From: an uncultured Bacteroidota bacterium
GTDB lineage: Bacteria > Bacteroidota > Bacteroidia > Flavobacteriales > Flavobacteriaceae
DNA: 43,209 bases
Reading direction: 5' to 3'
Assembly (NCBI GenBank): GCA_902594485.1
Contig: CACJMJ010000004.1
Coordinates: forward strand, 1-43,209
Positions 17,272 to 27,723 of this stretch are shown piece by piece. The position numbers and the translations under genes are program-made. The notes under the pieces were generated by a model. The model did not search any database, was not told the origin of the DNA, and saw only the letters and a list, made by a program, of their open reading frames with translations. The stretch's first letter is position 1; each line of letters opens with the position of its first letter.

Positions 17272-19394
17272 TGGAAAAAATATTAAACAACATATTCAAA
17301 ATAAAAATTGTAAAGAATATAATTTTAATTCTTGCAATAGTATTTACAGGAAGTTTATACTCCCAGCTTGATAGATCCATAGTTCCTGAGTCCGGACCTT
17401 CACCTGAGATATTTTTCGGAAAACCACAGACCTTTAAATTAGAAAATGGTCTAACCGTATTGGTAGTTGAAAATAATAAACTCCCAAGAGCTTCTGCTTC
17501 ACTTTCATTTGACAATCCATTAATCTATGAAGGAGAAGTTGCAGGTGTAAGTTCAATCCTTGCTGAAATGATTGGAAATGGTACACAGTCTATTTCTAAA
17601 GAGGATTTCATCGAAGAAGTTGACTATATGGGAGCGTCTGTAAGTGTTACAGGATCTGGTGCATTTGCAGGTTCTTTAAAAAGATATTTTCCTAGAGTAC
17701 TTGAATTAATGGCCTCTGCAGTTTTAGAACCACTACTTACTCAAGAAGAATTTGATAATCAAAAAAACCTAATTAAGGAGAGTCTAAAAACTTCAGATAA
17801 AGATGTTTCAACTGCAGCTTCTAGAGTTCAAGATTTAATTACATATGGTCCAAAACACCCAAACGGTGAATTCATCTCTCAAGAATCTTTAGATAAGGCA
17901 ACTTTAAAAGATGCTATTGATTTTTACAATAATTATTCTAGTCCAAGCAATGCATATCTAGTTATTATTGGTGATATAGAATTTGAGGAAGTTAAATCAA
18001 AAATAACTGAACTTTTCAGTTCATGGGAATCTAAAGCGGTAACTAGTGAGTCATTTCCTCAGCCAGAAAGTCCAAGTGAGACGGAAATAATTTTTGTTGA
18101 TATGCCTAATGGTGTACAATCTGTTGTTTCAGTTATGAATACTGTAGACTTTAATAAAAAAGAGTCAGACTATTTTTCAGCATTAGTTGCAAACAGAATA
18201 TTAGGAGGAGGTGGAGCTGGTAGACTGTTTAATAACCTTAGGGAGGATAAAGGATGGACATATGGTTCATATTCTGGTATATCTGAAAGCGATAAGACTA
18301 AGGGTATAGTCATAGCCCAAGCACAAGTAAGAAATGAAGTTGTAGACAGTGCAGCTGTAGAACTTTTAATGGAGCTTGATAAAATGAGAAATACTCTTGT
18401 AACAGATGAGGAAATCAACTCAGCAAAGGCAAAATATACAGGGAACTTTGTTATGTCACTTGAAGATCCTTCGACAATTGCTGGGATTGCGCTGAATATA
18501 ATTACAGAGGATCTTCCAGAAGATTATTACAATAGTTTTCTTGAAAACATAAATAATGTTACTAAAGAAGATATTCAAAAAGCTTCTCAAAATTACTTTA
18601 CCCCAAACAAAACAAGAATTTTTATTACTGGAAAGGGAAGTGAAATTTTAGAGAAAGTTGACAATATTGAATACAATGGTAAAGAATTTTCAATTAGATA
18701 CTTTGATAAGTTTGGTAATGAAATCCAAAGGCCAGATTATTCTGTATCAACAGATGTAAGTGCAGAAGGAATTGTAAGTAATTACATAAATTCTATTGGT
18801 GGTAGAGATAGACTAGAAAAAGTTGAATCTATTGAAATCTCAGGAAATGCTAATTTAAATATGCAAGGCCAAAGCTTTGTTTTAGAATTCTATTCTCTGA
18901 AAAACAATCAAAATCAATCTCTGGCAACAGTTACTGCTGGGGGTATGATGGTCCAAAAAAGTGTTTTTAATAAGTATCAAGGATACAATGAGGTTAACGG
19001 TCAAAGAATACCATTAACTGATTCAGAGCTTGAAAATGCAATCATTGATTCAGCCTTATTCTCTGAATTAAATTATGATTTTTCAACGATTGAGCTTATT
19101 GGAACTTCAGTTGTAAACGATGAAAAAGTTTATGAAATTAAAATAACTGATAATAAAACTGAGTACTATTCGATTGAGTCAGGTCTTAAAGTAAAAGAGA
19201 TAGAGACTACAGAGGTAGAAGGGAATCAGATTGTTGTTGAAACAACTGTAAATGAGTATGAAGAAGTTGATGGAGTCCTAATACCAAGTGAGATAAATCA
19301 AGTAACACCTGCTCTTCCAATCCCTGGTGGAATTACTATAAAGTTTAGTAAGATTAAGCTTGATGTAAAAACTTCAGATTCTGATTTTAATTAA
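17271..19394 (+). CDS. M16 family peptidase-like partner lacking HxxEH, with C-terminal LolA-like extension
   Basis: M16 fold motifs (GGGGAGRLFNNLREDKGWTYGSYS) but VSSILAEMIGNGT replaces the zinc motif; TAATG overlap with upstream M16. Confidence 0.85.
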   Translation: MEKILNNIFKIKIVKNIILILAIVFTGSLYSQLDRSIVPESGPSPEIFFGKPQTFKLENGLTVLVVENNKLPRASASLSFDNPLIYEGEVAGVSSILAEMIGNGTQSISKEDFIEEVDYMGASVSVTGSGAFAGSLKRYFPRVLELMASAVLEPLLTQEEFDNQKNLIKESLKTSDKDVSTAASRVQDLITYGPKHPNGEFISQESLDKATLKDAIDFYNNYSSPSNAYLVIIGDIEFEEVKSKITELFSSWESKAVTSESFPQPESPSETEIIFVDMPNGVQSVVSVMNTVDFNKKESDYFSALVANRILGGGGAGRLFNNLREDKGWTYGSYSGISESDKTKGIVIAQAQVRNEVVDSAAVELLMELDKMRNTLVTDEEINSAKAKYTGNFVMSLEDPSTIAGIALNIITEDLPEDYYNSFLENINNVTKEDIQKASQNYFTPNKTRIFITGKGSEILEKVDNIEYNGKEFSIRYFDKFGNEIQRPDYSVSTDVSAEGIVSNYINSIGGRDRLEKVESIEISGNANLNMQGQSFVLEFYSLKNNQNQSLATVTAGGMMVQKSVFNKYQGYNEVNGQRIPLTDSELENAIIDSALFSELNYDFSTIELIGTSVVNDEKVYEIKITDNKTEYYSIESGLKVKEIETTEVEGNQIVVETTVNEYEEVDGVLIPSEINQVTPALPIPGGITIKFSKIKLDVKTSDSDFN

Positions 19395-19407
19395 GACTGA
19401 ATAAACA

Positions 19408-20304
19408 TTAATTAGAGGCACCTTTAATTGGTGCCTTTTTTTTTGTTACTAAATAAACTCCTATCAAAATTATACTTGTTCCAATAAACTGAGTTAATTT
19501 AAATTCTTCACCATCTAACAGTCCCCAAAAAATTGCAACAACTGGCATTAAATATGTTGTTGATACAGAAAACACTGGTGTAGATATAGCTAGTAATTTT
19601 ATATACATCACCTTTGCAATTGCTGTTCCAAATAGTGCAAGTATTACTATGTAAATTATAGACTCTAATATTAATGGATCTGACGTAAAATCAGAAAATG
19701 GGAAGTCAGAGAAAAATAGTACAATAAAAGCTGGAATAAACATGAATAAAAAACTCATAAATACTATACCTAGTGCTGGTATATTTGGAAGCTTATATTT
19801 TAAAAGATTTGCATTAACTGCATAACAGAAAGCTGCTAGCACAATAAACATAACATAAATAATGTTAAAGGATGAGGATAGAAGTTCATTATTTATTAAT
19901 ACTACAATTCCTAGAAAACCTATGATTACTCCAATTACTTGTTTTTTTAATAACTCTTCTCCAAAAATGATTACACTAATTAATAGAGTAAAGAGAGGTG
20001 TTAGTGAAACCATCACGGCAGTAACAGAACTTGAAATTTCAGTTTCAGCAAATGCAAACAAATATGCAGGAAAGAATGAGCCTACAAATGCTGAAACAGC
20101 AACCCATTTCATTTTATTTTTTGGAATATGTTTGATTTTATTGTATCCTATGGGAGCTATTAATATAGTTGTTATAATTACTCTAAGTGATCCTAGTTGA
20201 ACAGGTGTAAGACCAGTTAAGCCTTTTTTAATTAGAATATATGAGCTTCCCCATATAACAGATAGAATAATCAAAGTTCCCCATTTTCTTAGATTTAAGT
20301 TCAC
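19408..20304 (-). CDS. EamA/DMT family transporter
   Basis: Ten-TM-like hydrophobic pattern, IWGSSYILIKKGLTGLTPVQLGSLR. Confidence 0.85.
   Translation of the reverse strand: MNLNLRKWGTLIILSVIWGSSYILIKKGLTGLTPVQLGSLRVIITTILIAPIGYNKIKHIPKNKMKWVAVSAFVGSFFPAYLFAFAETEISSSVTAVMVSLTPLFTLLISVIIFGEELLKKQVIGVIIGFLGIVVLINNELLSSSFNIIYVMFIVLAAFCYAVNANLLKYKLPNIPALGIVFMSFLFMFIPAFIVLFFSDFPFSDFTSDPLILESIIYIVILALFGTAIAKVMYIKLLAISTPVFSVSTTYLMPVVAIFWGLLDGEEFKLTQFIGTSIILIGVYLVTKKKAPIKGASN
19416..19444 (+). terminator. Rho-independent terminator after the M16 operon
   Basis: AGGCACC-TTTAATT-GGTGCCT followed by T8+. Confidence 0.75.
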
Positions 20305-20307
20305 CGA

Positions 20308-21564
20308 TTATTTATTTTTTGGCATTATTAACTTTACTTGCTTAATTCTTTTTTTATCAACTATTTCTATAACAAACTTCAGGGAATCATGTTTTATAAC
20401 CTGACCTACTCTAGGAATTTTTTTAACTTTTTCAATTATAAATCCACCTAGAGTTTCGATCTCTGTTGAAATATCATCAAAAGAGGTTGAATCTTTTAAA
20501 TTTATTGCTCTATAAAAGTCTTGAAGATTAATTTTTGAGTCGAAAATATATGTAAAATCATCTAGTTTAGAAAACAAGTTATCTTCTTCATCAAACTCTC
20601 CACTAATTTCTCCAAAGATTTCTTCAATAACATCTTCTAATGTAATTATTCCAGATGTTCCTCCATACTCATCAACCACAATTCCAATATGTATTTTTTT
20701 AGTTTTAAACTCTGTCAATAAATCATCAAGTTTTTTATTTTCAGGAATAAAAAGTGGTTTTCTTAGTATGTCTCTCCAATTAAAATTATCTTTTTCTAAA
20801 TGCGGTAATAGATCTTTAACATAAAGAACACCTTCAATCTTATCAAGATTATCATTGTAAACTGGAACTCTTGAAAATCCTTTGTCAATTAAATTGTCTA
20901 CTATATCAACAAATTTTTTATTTACATCAAGTGCAAAAACATCAACTCTAGGACACATTATTTGCCTTGTTTCAACATTTCCAAAATTCACAATACCTTT
21001 CAGAATCTTTTTCTCCTCTTTACTCGTTTCTTTTGAATCAGTAAGTTCAAATGCCTTGGAAAGTTTATCGACAGAAAGTTTTTTTGAGTCCTTTACTAAG
21101 TTCGATTCTAAGTAACTCATAGATTTACTCATTGGTCTATTGAATAAGAAAAGTACATATCTATCTAAAAAGTAAATTGGATTCGCCATTATTTTAGAAA
21201 AAACCAATGGGTTTCGATTAGCATAAATTTTAGGAAGAATGTCTCCAATAAATAAAATTAACATTCCTATTAAACCCACTTCAATTATAGTTTCGAGTAT
21301 AGGACTATTGAGTGAACTCAAATATGGATTGTCAATAGAGGCAAATAATATAACAATAGCAATATTGATAAAGTTATTTGATATTAAAATAGTTGCAAGT
21401 AATCTTTTAGGCTTATCTAAAAGTAAACGTATTTTAGATATCAATCTATTCCCCTTTTCATCTGGTATATTTGACTTATCTAGCGAGAAAAAGGCTACCT
21501 CAGAACCTGATGTTAGAGCTGATAAAATTAGAAATAAAAAAATTAGAAGATATTTAACTATCAC
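20308..21564 (-). CDS. gldE: gliding motility-associated CNNM/CBS protein GldE-like
   Basis: CNNM-type N-terminus, CBS domains, VDEYGGTSGIITLEDVIEEIFGEI, CorC_HlyC C-terminus; located next to ssb-mutY as in Flavobacteriia. Confidence 0.75.
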   Translation of the reverse strand: MIVKYLLIFLFLILSALTSGSEVAFFSLDKSNIPDEKGNRLISKIRLLLDKPKRLLATILISNNFINIAIVILFASIDNPYLSSLNSPILETIIEVGLIGMLILFIGDILPKIYANRNPLVFSKIMANPIYFLDRYVLFLFNRPMSKSMSYLESNLVKDSKKLSVDKLSKAFELTDSKETSKEEKKILKGIVNFGNVETRQIMCPRVDVFALDVNKKFVDIVDNLIDKGFSRVPVYNDNLDKIEGVLYVKDLLPHLEKDNFNWRDILRKPLFIPENKKLDDLLTEFKTKKIHIGIVVDEYGGTSGIITLEDVIEEIFGEISGEFDEEDNLFSKLDDFTYIFDSKINLQDFYRAINLKDSTSFDDISTEIETLGGFIIEKVKKIPRVGQVIKHDSLKFVIEIVDKKRIKQVKLIMPKNK

Positions 21565-21604
21565 AGAGTTCTAGTGTTTAATTTATAGGTATTCAAAAAT
21601 TATT

Positions 21605-22030
21605 CTAGAATGGTAAATCGTCTTCAGCCTGATCACTTGTCTGATTATTTGTAGTTGTTGATTGCTTAGATTCAACATTCGGTGAAGATTCTTTTTTTGT
21701 AGACAGAAAAGTGAATTCATCAACGTTCACCTCAGTGGTATATCTGTCAGCACCGTCATCTCCCTGCCATTTCCTTGTTCTTAGTTTTCCTTCAACATAA
21801 ACCTTATCACCTTTAGACAGGTATTTCTCGCAGATTTCAGCTGCTTTATTTCTTAAGACAATATTATGCCAGTCTGTATTTGTTACTTTTTCATTCGTTG
21901 ACTTATTGGTGTATGTTTCATTAGTTGCCATGGGAAATCTTGCAATACACCCACCATTATCAAAGTGCTTGATCTTAACATCATCACCCAAATGACCTAT
22001 TAACATAACCTTATTTAGAGTTCCACTCAT
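21605..22030 (-). CDS. ssb: single-stranded DNA-binding protein
   Basis: MSGTLNKVMLIGHLGDD...WHNIVLRNKAAEICEKYLSKGDKVYVEGKL; acidic DDLPF tail. Start set to the second Met. Confidence 0.92.
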   Translation of the reverse strand: MSGTLNKVMLIGHLGDDVKIKHFDNGGCIARFPMATNETYTNKSTNEKVTNTDWHNIVLRNKAAEICEKYLSKGDKVYVEGKLRTRKWQGDDGADRYTTEVNVDEFTFLSTKKESSPNVESKQSTTTNNQTSDQAEDDLPF

Positions 22031-22054
22031 ATATATGTTTATATAGCTAATATA

Positions 22055-22062
22055 CAAAAATA
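22055..22062 (-). promoter_or_regulatory. candidate -7 element TATTTTTG for ssb
   Basis: Plus-strand CAAAAATA, reverse complement matches TAnnTTTG, upstream of the corrected ssb start. Confidence 0.35.
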
Positions 22063-22068
22063 GAGTAC

Positions 22069-23109
22069 CTAGAATAATTTCTCATTAATAAAATTATTAA
22101 TGGGTACAGGAAAGTTATAGTGACTTAATTGGGATAAATTTACTCCTGATGAAATCTCCTTTTCAATCATAAATTTATGAAATGTTATTTGTAAAATTTG
22201 GTGTGATAAAACATGTTTAACATTATGTCTTGAGTACTTCTCAATTTTAATAGAGATCTTTTGTGAATTAATAAATTTTTTAAAACTAGAGACCCTCATA
22301 ATATCATCAACTTTAAAATTAGTTTCAATTAATGGGAACTGATTAAGTTTAAACCATATATCTTTTTCAATTCGTTTTTGAACAATAGTATTATTTTTTG
22401 TATCTATTAAAACTATATAGTTTAGAAACCTCTCTTTTATTTTTTTCTTTTTTAGTTTAACTGGAAGCTTTTCAACTTCGTTCTCATGAAGTGCGATACA
22501 TTTTGAACTTAAAACACATGAATTACAATCAGGAAAAGGAGTACATATTAATGCGCCAAATTCCATCATAGCTTGATTAAAATCTCCCGGATTATCAGTT
22601 TTATCAATTAATTTTTTTCCAATCTCTTTGACTTTGTTTTGAGTTTTTTTTGAATCAATTGGATCTTTTATACCATAGTATCTTGTTAGAAATCTTAGAA
22701 CATTTCCATCAATAACTGGGTTATATTCGTTGAAACAAATAGAGGATATTGCACTTGCGGTATAGTCTCCAATACCCTTTAACTTTATTAGATCTTCATA
22801 TCTAGAGGGGAATATTCCCTTAAGATTATTAAAAATTTCTTTTGAAGTTTTATGAAGATTGATTGCCCTATTATAGTAACCCAAACCTTGCCAAACCTTA
22901 AGAACTTCACTTTCTTTAGAGAGAGAGAGTTCCTCAATATTTGGAAATCTCTTCATAAAGTTATTATAATACTGAGTGCCTTGAGAGACTCTAGTTTGTT
23001 GAAGAATTATTTCTGAAATCCAAACACTATATGGGTCTTTATTCTTTCTCCATGGCAAGTCTCTTTTGTTAATTAAATACCATTTAAGTAATTGATTTTC
23101 CAATGACAT
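22069..23109 (-). CDS. mutY: A/G-specific adenine glycosylase
   Basis: LPWRKNKDPYSVWISEIILQQTRV; HhH LKGIGDYTASAISSI; 4Fe-4S motif C-x6-C-x2-C-x5-C. Confidence 0.93.
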   Translation of the reverse strand: MSLENQLLKWYLINKRDLPWRKNKDPYSVWISEIILQQTRVSQGTQYYNNFMKRFPNIEELSLSKESEVLKVWQGLGYYNRAINLHKTSKEIFNNLKGIFPSRYEDLIKLKGIGDYTASAISSICFNEYNPVIDGNVLRFLTRYYGIKDPIDSKKTQNKVKEIGKKLIDKTDNPGDFNQAMMEFGALICTPFPDCNSCVLSSKCIALHENEVEKLPVKLKKKKIKERFLNYIVLIDTKNNTIVQKRIEKDIWFKLNQFPLIETNFKVDDIMRVSSFKKFINSQKISIKIEKYSRHNVKHVLSHQILQITFHKFMIEKEISSGVNLSQLSHYNFPVPINNFINEKLF

Positions 23110-23170
23110 CTAGTAATTTATTAGTGGCTAATTATATGTTACTAAATCACTAATTTAAAATATAAATTTA

Positions 23171-23178
23171 TATATTTG
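23171..23178 (+). promoter_or_regulatory. candidate -7 element TATATTTG for HU
   Basis: Matches TAnnTTTG, 41 nt before ATG 23220. Confidence 0.45.
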
Positions 23179-23219
23179 CTAGCCTTAAAAGCTAATTGTA
23201 TAACCAATATAACAGAAAA

Positions 23220-23510
23220 ATGACAAAGGCAGATATTGTAAAAAATATATCGGATCAAACAGGAATGGATAAAACTGATGTACAGATGATCGCTGAAAAA
23301 TTTATGGATGAAATCAAAAATTCTCTCCAAAATAATAATAATGTTTATCTAAGAGGTTTTGGAAGTTTTATAATAAAAACAAGAGCAGAGAAAACAGGTA
23401 GAAATATTTCACAAAATACTGCTGTAATTATCCCAGCTCATAATATTCCAGCATTTAAACCTTCGAAAACTTTTGTCAAATCTGTGAAGCAGAACGTTCC
23501 AGTTAGCTAA
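23220..23510 (+). CDS. HU family DNA-binding protein
   Basis: MTKADIVKNISDQTGMDKTDVQ...NVYLRGFGSFIIKTRAEKTGRNISQNTAVIIPAHNIPAFKPSK; start set to the second Met of the track ORF. Confidence 0.92.
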   Translation: MTKADIVKNISDQTGMDKTDVQMIAEKFMDEIKNSLQNNNNVYLRGFGSFIIKTRAEKTGRNISQNTAVIIPAHNIPAFKPSKTFVKSVKQNVPVS

Positions 23511-23527
23511 TTATAAAGTAGATAGAT

Positions 23528-23617
23528 ATGCCGAGCGGTAAAAAAAGAAAAAGACATAAGGTTGCTACTCATAAGAGAAAAAAAAGAGCGAGAGCAAATC
23601 GTCATAAAAAGAAATAG
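23528..23617 (+). CDS. 29-aa highly basic peptide, AURKAIP1/COX24 (mS38/bS22-like) domain candidate
   Basis: MPSGKKRKRHKVATHKRKKRARANRHKKK*; ORF below the track cutoff, between HU and rng. Confidence 0.75.
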   Translation: MPSGKKRKRHKVATHKRKKRARANRHKKK

Positions 23618-23733
23618 TGTTAGGGATTTCACTTTAAACATCCCAAGTTCTTTGAAATAACATATAACGAAAGTTATAATTATTGAAAAATGTTTAACCT
23701 TTCTACTACAAAGTAGAAATAATACTTATAACA

Positions 23734-25284
23734 GTGAAAAAAGAATTGATTATAAGGTCAAATTCAAATGCTGTTGATTTTGCAATGCTTAACGAGGGTA
23801 GACTTGTTGAGCTGGACAAAGAAGTAGGTAAAAACAAATTTTCTGTAGGTGATATTTTTGTTGCAAAAATACGAAAAACCATACCTGGACTAAACGCTGC
23901 ATTTGTAGATGTAGGACACGAAAAGGACGGTTTTTTACACTATCATGACTTAGGACCTAAATTATTATCATTATCCAAGTTTGTAGATCAAATTGACTCT
24001 AAAAAAGTAAAATCTTTTTCATTTAGTAAATTTGGTTTTGAAAAGGATATTCCAAAAAACGGTCTTATTAAAGATTGTCTAAAAGCTAAACAGACAACTT
24101 TAGTACAAATTATCAAAGAACCTATATCAACCAAAGGGCCAAGATTAAGCTCTGAAATTTCATTAGCAGGGAGATATATGGTTTTGATTCCCTTTTCCGA
24201 GAGAATCTCAATTTCACAAAAAATTAAAAGTCAAGATGAAAAGAAAAGGCTAAAAACCTTAGTTAAGAATATTAAGCCAAAAGGTTTTGGTGTAATAATT
24301 CGAACAGTAGCAAAGAATAAATCCGTCAGTGAGCTCGAGGGAGATCTAAAAGATTTAATTTTGAGATGGAAAAGACTCTGTATAAATTTTAGTAAGTCAA
24401 ATTCATATCCAACAAAAATCTTAGGAGAAATAAATAGAACAACATCAAAATTAAGAGATGTATTTGATGATTCATTCTCCAACATATATCTAGATGACCC
24501 CAATTTACACAGCGAAATTAAAGAATATATTAAGCTAATTGCTCCGGGAAAATCATCAATTGTTAAACTATATAAAGGAGTAACTCCTATTTTTGAAAAA
24601 TATGGAATTGAGAGACAGATAAAATCTTCATTTGGAAGAACCGTCTCTATGCAAAAAGGAGCATATCTAATAATAGAACATACAGAAGCTCTTCATGTTA
24701 TTGATGTAAATAGTGGAAACAGATCTAATAAATCAAAAACACAAGAAGAGACTGCCATGGAAGTTAACTTAATAGCGTCTGCTGAAATTGCAAGACAGTT
24801 AAGACTTAGAGATATGGGAGGAATTATAGTTGTAGATTTTATAGATTTAACTAAACGAGAAAACAGAAAAAAGTTGTTTGATCACTTTTGTGCAGAAATG
24901 GCAAAAGATAGAACAAAACATAAGATTCTTCCACCAAGTAAGTTTGGATTAATTCAGATTACAAGGCAAAGGGTAAGGCCTGAAATGAATATCAAAACAA
25001 AAGAAGCTAATCCAAATAAGGGATTAGAAGTGGAAGCACCTATTTTACTAGTTGACAAAATTAACACAGAACTTAACAGAATTGTTAAGAATTCGCGTTA
25101 CAAAAAGGGAGCAATATGCATTCATGTTCATCCATTTGTAGCAGCGTATATAAATAAAGGTCTATTTTCATTTAAAAATAAGTGGAGCTTTCAGTACAAG
25201 AGAATAATTAAAGTTATTCCAAGAGACTCATACTTATATCTTGAATATAATTTAACAAATAATAGATCAAAAATTTTGAAATAA
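23734..25284 (+). CDS. rng: Rne/Rng family ribonuclease (RNase G)
   Basis: PGLNAAFVDVGHEKDGFLHYHDLG (S1-like), LHVIDVNSGNRS, GGIIVVDFIDL, FGLIQITRQRVRPEM; GTG start. Confidence 0.9.
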   Translation: MKKELIIRSNSNAVDFAMLNEGRLVELDKEVGKNKFSVGDIFVAKIRKTIPGLNAAFVDVGHEKDGFLHYHDLGPKLLSLSKFVDQIDSKKVKSFSFSKFGFEKDIPKNGLIKDCLKAKQTTLVQIIKEPISTKGPRLSSEISLAGRYMVLIPFSERISISQKIKSQDEKKRLKTLVKNIKPKGFGVIIRTVAKNKSVSELEGDLKDLILRWKRLCINFSKSNSYPTKILGEINRTTSKLRDVFDDSFSNIYLDDPNLHSEIKEYIKLIAPGKSSIVKLYKGVTPIFEKYGIERQIKSSFGRTVSMQKGAYLIIEHTEALHVIDVNSGNRSNKSKTQEETAMEVNLIASAEIARQLRLRDMGGIIVVDFIDLTKRENRKKLFDHFCAEMAKDRTKHKILPPSKFGLIQITRQRVRPEMNIKTKEANPNKGLEVEAPILLVDKINTELNRIVKNSRYKKGAICIHVHPFVAAYINKGLFSFKNKWSFQYKRIIKVIPRDSYLYLEYNLTNNRSKILK

Positions 25285-25292
25285 AATTATCA

Positions 25293-25327
25293 AAAACCGT
25301 TTAGAACTTCTAAACGGTTTTTTTTAT
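25293..25327 (+). terminator. Rho-independent terminator after rng
   Basis: AAACCGTTTAGAA-CT-TCTAAACGGTTT stem followed by a T tract. Confidence 0.85.
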
Positions 25328-25335
25328 ATTATACT

Positions 25336-25785
25336 ATGGAGTCTTCGATAAAAAAGAAAATCGAATTTTATTGCGCATATCAAGAAAGATGTCACTATGA
25401 CGTTAGTAATAAGCTTAACAAACTTGGAGTTTTTGGTGACGAAGTAGATGAATATATCTGTTACCTAATTGATGAAAATTATTTATCAGAAACAAGATAT
25501 TCAGAGGCATTTATTAGAGGCAAATTTAATTATAACAATTGGGGTCGCATTAAAATTATAAGAGAACTAAAGGTGAGAAATATTTCTGAATGGAATATTA
25601 ACAATGCTTTAAAACAGATAGATGATAAGGAATATGAAAAAAAATTAAATAAAATTTGTGATAAGCAAATTAAACAGATTAGTGGATCTTCATCTGAAAT
25701 AAGAAATAAGGTAATCCGACGCCTTACTCAAAAGGGATGGGAGACAGATTTAATTATAAAATGTCTTAATCGACCAACAAAGTAA
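25336..25785 (+). CDS. recX: regulatory protein RecX
   Basis: Three-helix repeats: RCHYDVSNKLNKLGV, VDEYICYLIDENYLSETRYSEAFIRGKFNYNNWGRIKIIRELK, RRLTQKGWETDLI. Confidence 0.8.
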   Translation: MESSIKKKIEFYCAYQERCHYDVSNKLNKLGVFGDEVDEYICYLIDENYLSETRYSEAFIRGKFNYNNWGRIKIIRELKVRNISEWNINNALKQIDDKEYEKKLNKICDKQIKQISGSSSEIRNKVIRRLTQKGWETDLIIKCLNRPTK

Positions 25786-26041
25786 CTTGATTATTATTCA
25801 TTTCAACAGTACCAGACTCAATATCAAGTATTGTTTCCCTATCAGTAAATTCAAACTTATCTTTCACTTCCTCTTCAATAGAAATTTTACCTTGAATTTT
25901 AACTTTACCTTTAGTGAGAGTTGATACAATCGGTGCATGGTTATTCAAAACCTGAAAATCTCCATAAGTTCCAGGAAAAAGAATAGATTCTACATCTCCT
26001 TTGAATAATGTTTTCTCTGGTGAAATTATTTCTAGGTACAT
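25766..26041 (-). CDS. atpC: F0F1 ATP synthase subunit epsilon
   Basis: MYLEIISPEKTLFKGDVESILFPGTYGDFQVLNNHAPIVSTLTKGKVKI. Confidence 0.92.
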   Translation of the reverse strand: MYLEIISPEKTLFKGDVESILFPGTYGDFQVLNNHAPIVSTLTKGKVKIQGKISIEEEVKDKFEFTDRETILDIESGTVEMNNNQVTLLVD

Positions 26042-26043
26042 TA

Positions 26044-27567
<1,524 letters not shown>

Positions 27568-27583
27568 TTATGAAATTAAAGTG

Positions 27584-27591
27584 CAAATATA
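27584..27591 (-). promoter_or_regulatory. candidate -7 element TATATTTG for atpDC
   Basis: Plus-strand CAAATATA upstream of atpD. Confidence 0.4.
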
Positions 27592-27697
27592 TGTTCTTGG
27601 ATTAAAATTTAAAAGTTAATAGCCCTTCAATTTTGATAATTTATTAAGATAAAATCATAATCCTTTTAAAGGAAAAGAATTTTAGATTTAAATAGAA

Positions 27698-27705
27698 TAT
27701 ATTTG
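27698..27705 (+). promoter_or_regulatory. candidate -7 element TATATTTG for the acyl-CoA dehydrogenase
   Basis: Matches TAnnTTTG; overlaps the track's TTG start. Confidence 0.4.
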
Positions 27706-27723
27706 CTCAAAGTTTACATAATT

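Noticed and set aside
19862-20200. 112-aa plus-strand ORF inside EamA
   Set aside because: Antisense shadow of a hydrophobic coding region.
21239-21574. 111-aa plus-strand ORF inside gldE
   Set aside because: Antisense shadow of a supported gene.
24231-24503. 90-aa antisense ORF inside rng
   Set aside because: Overlaps a conserved RNase G core.
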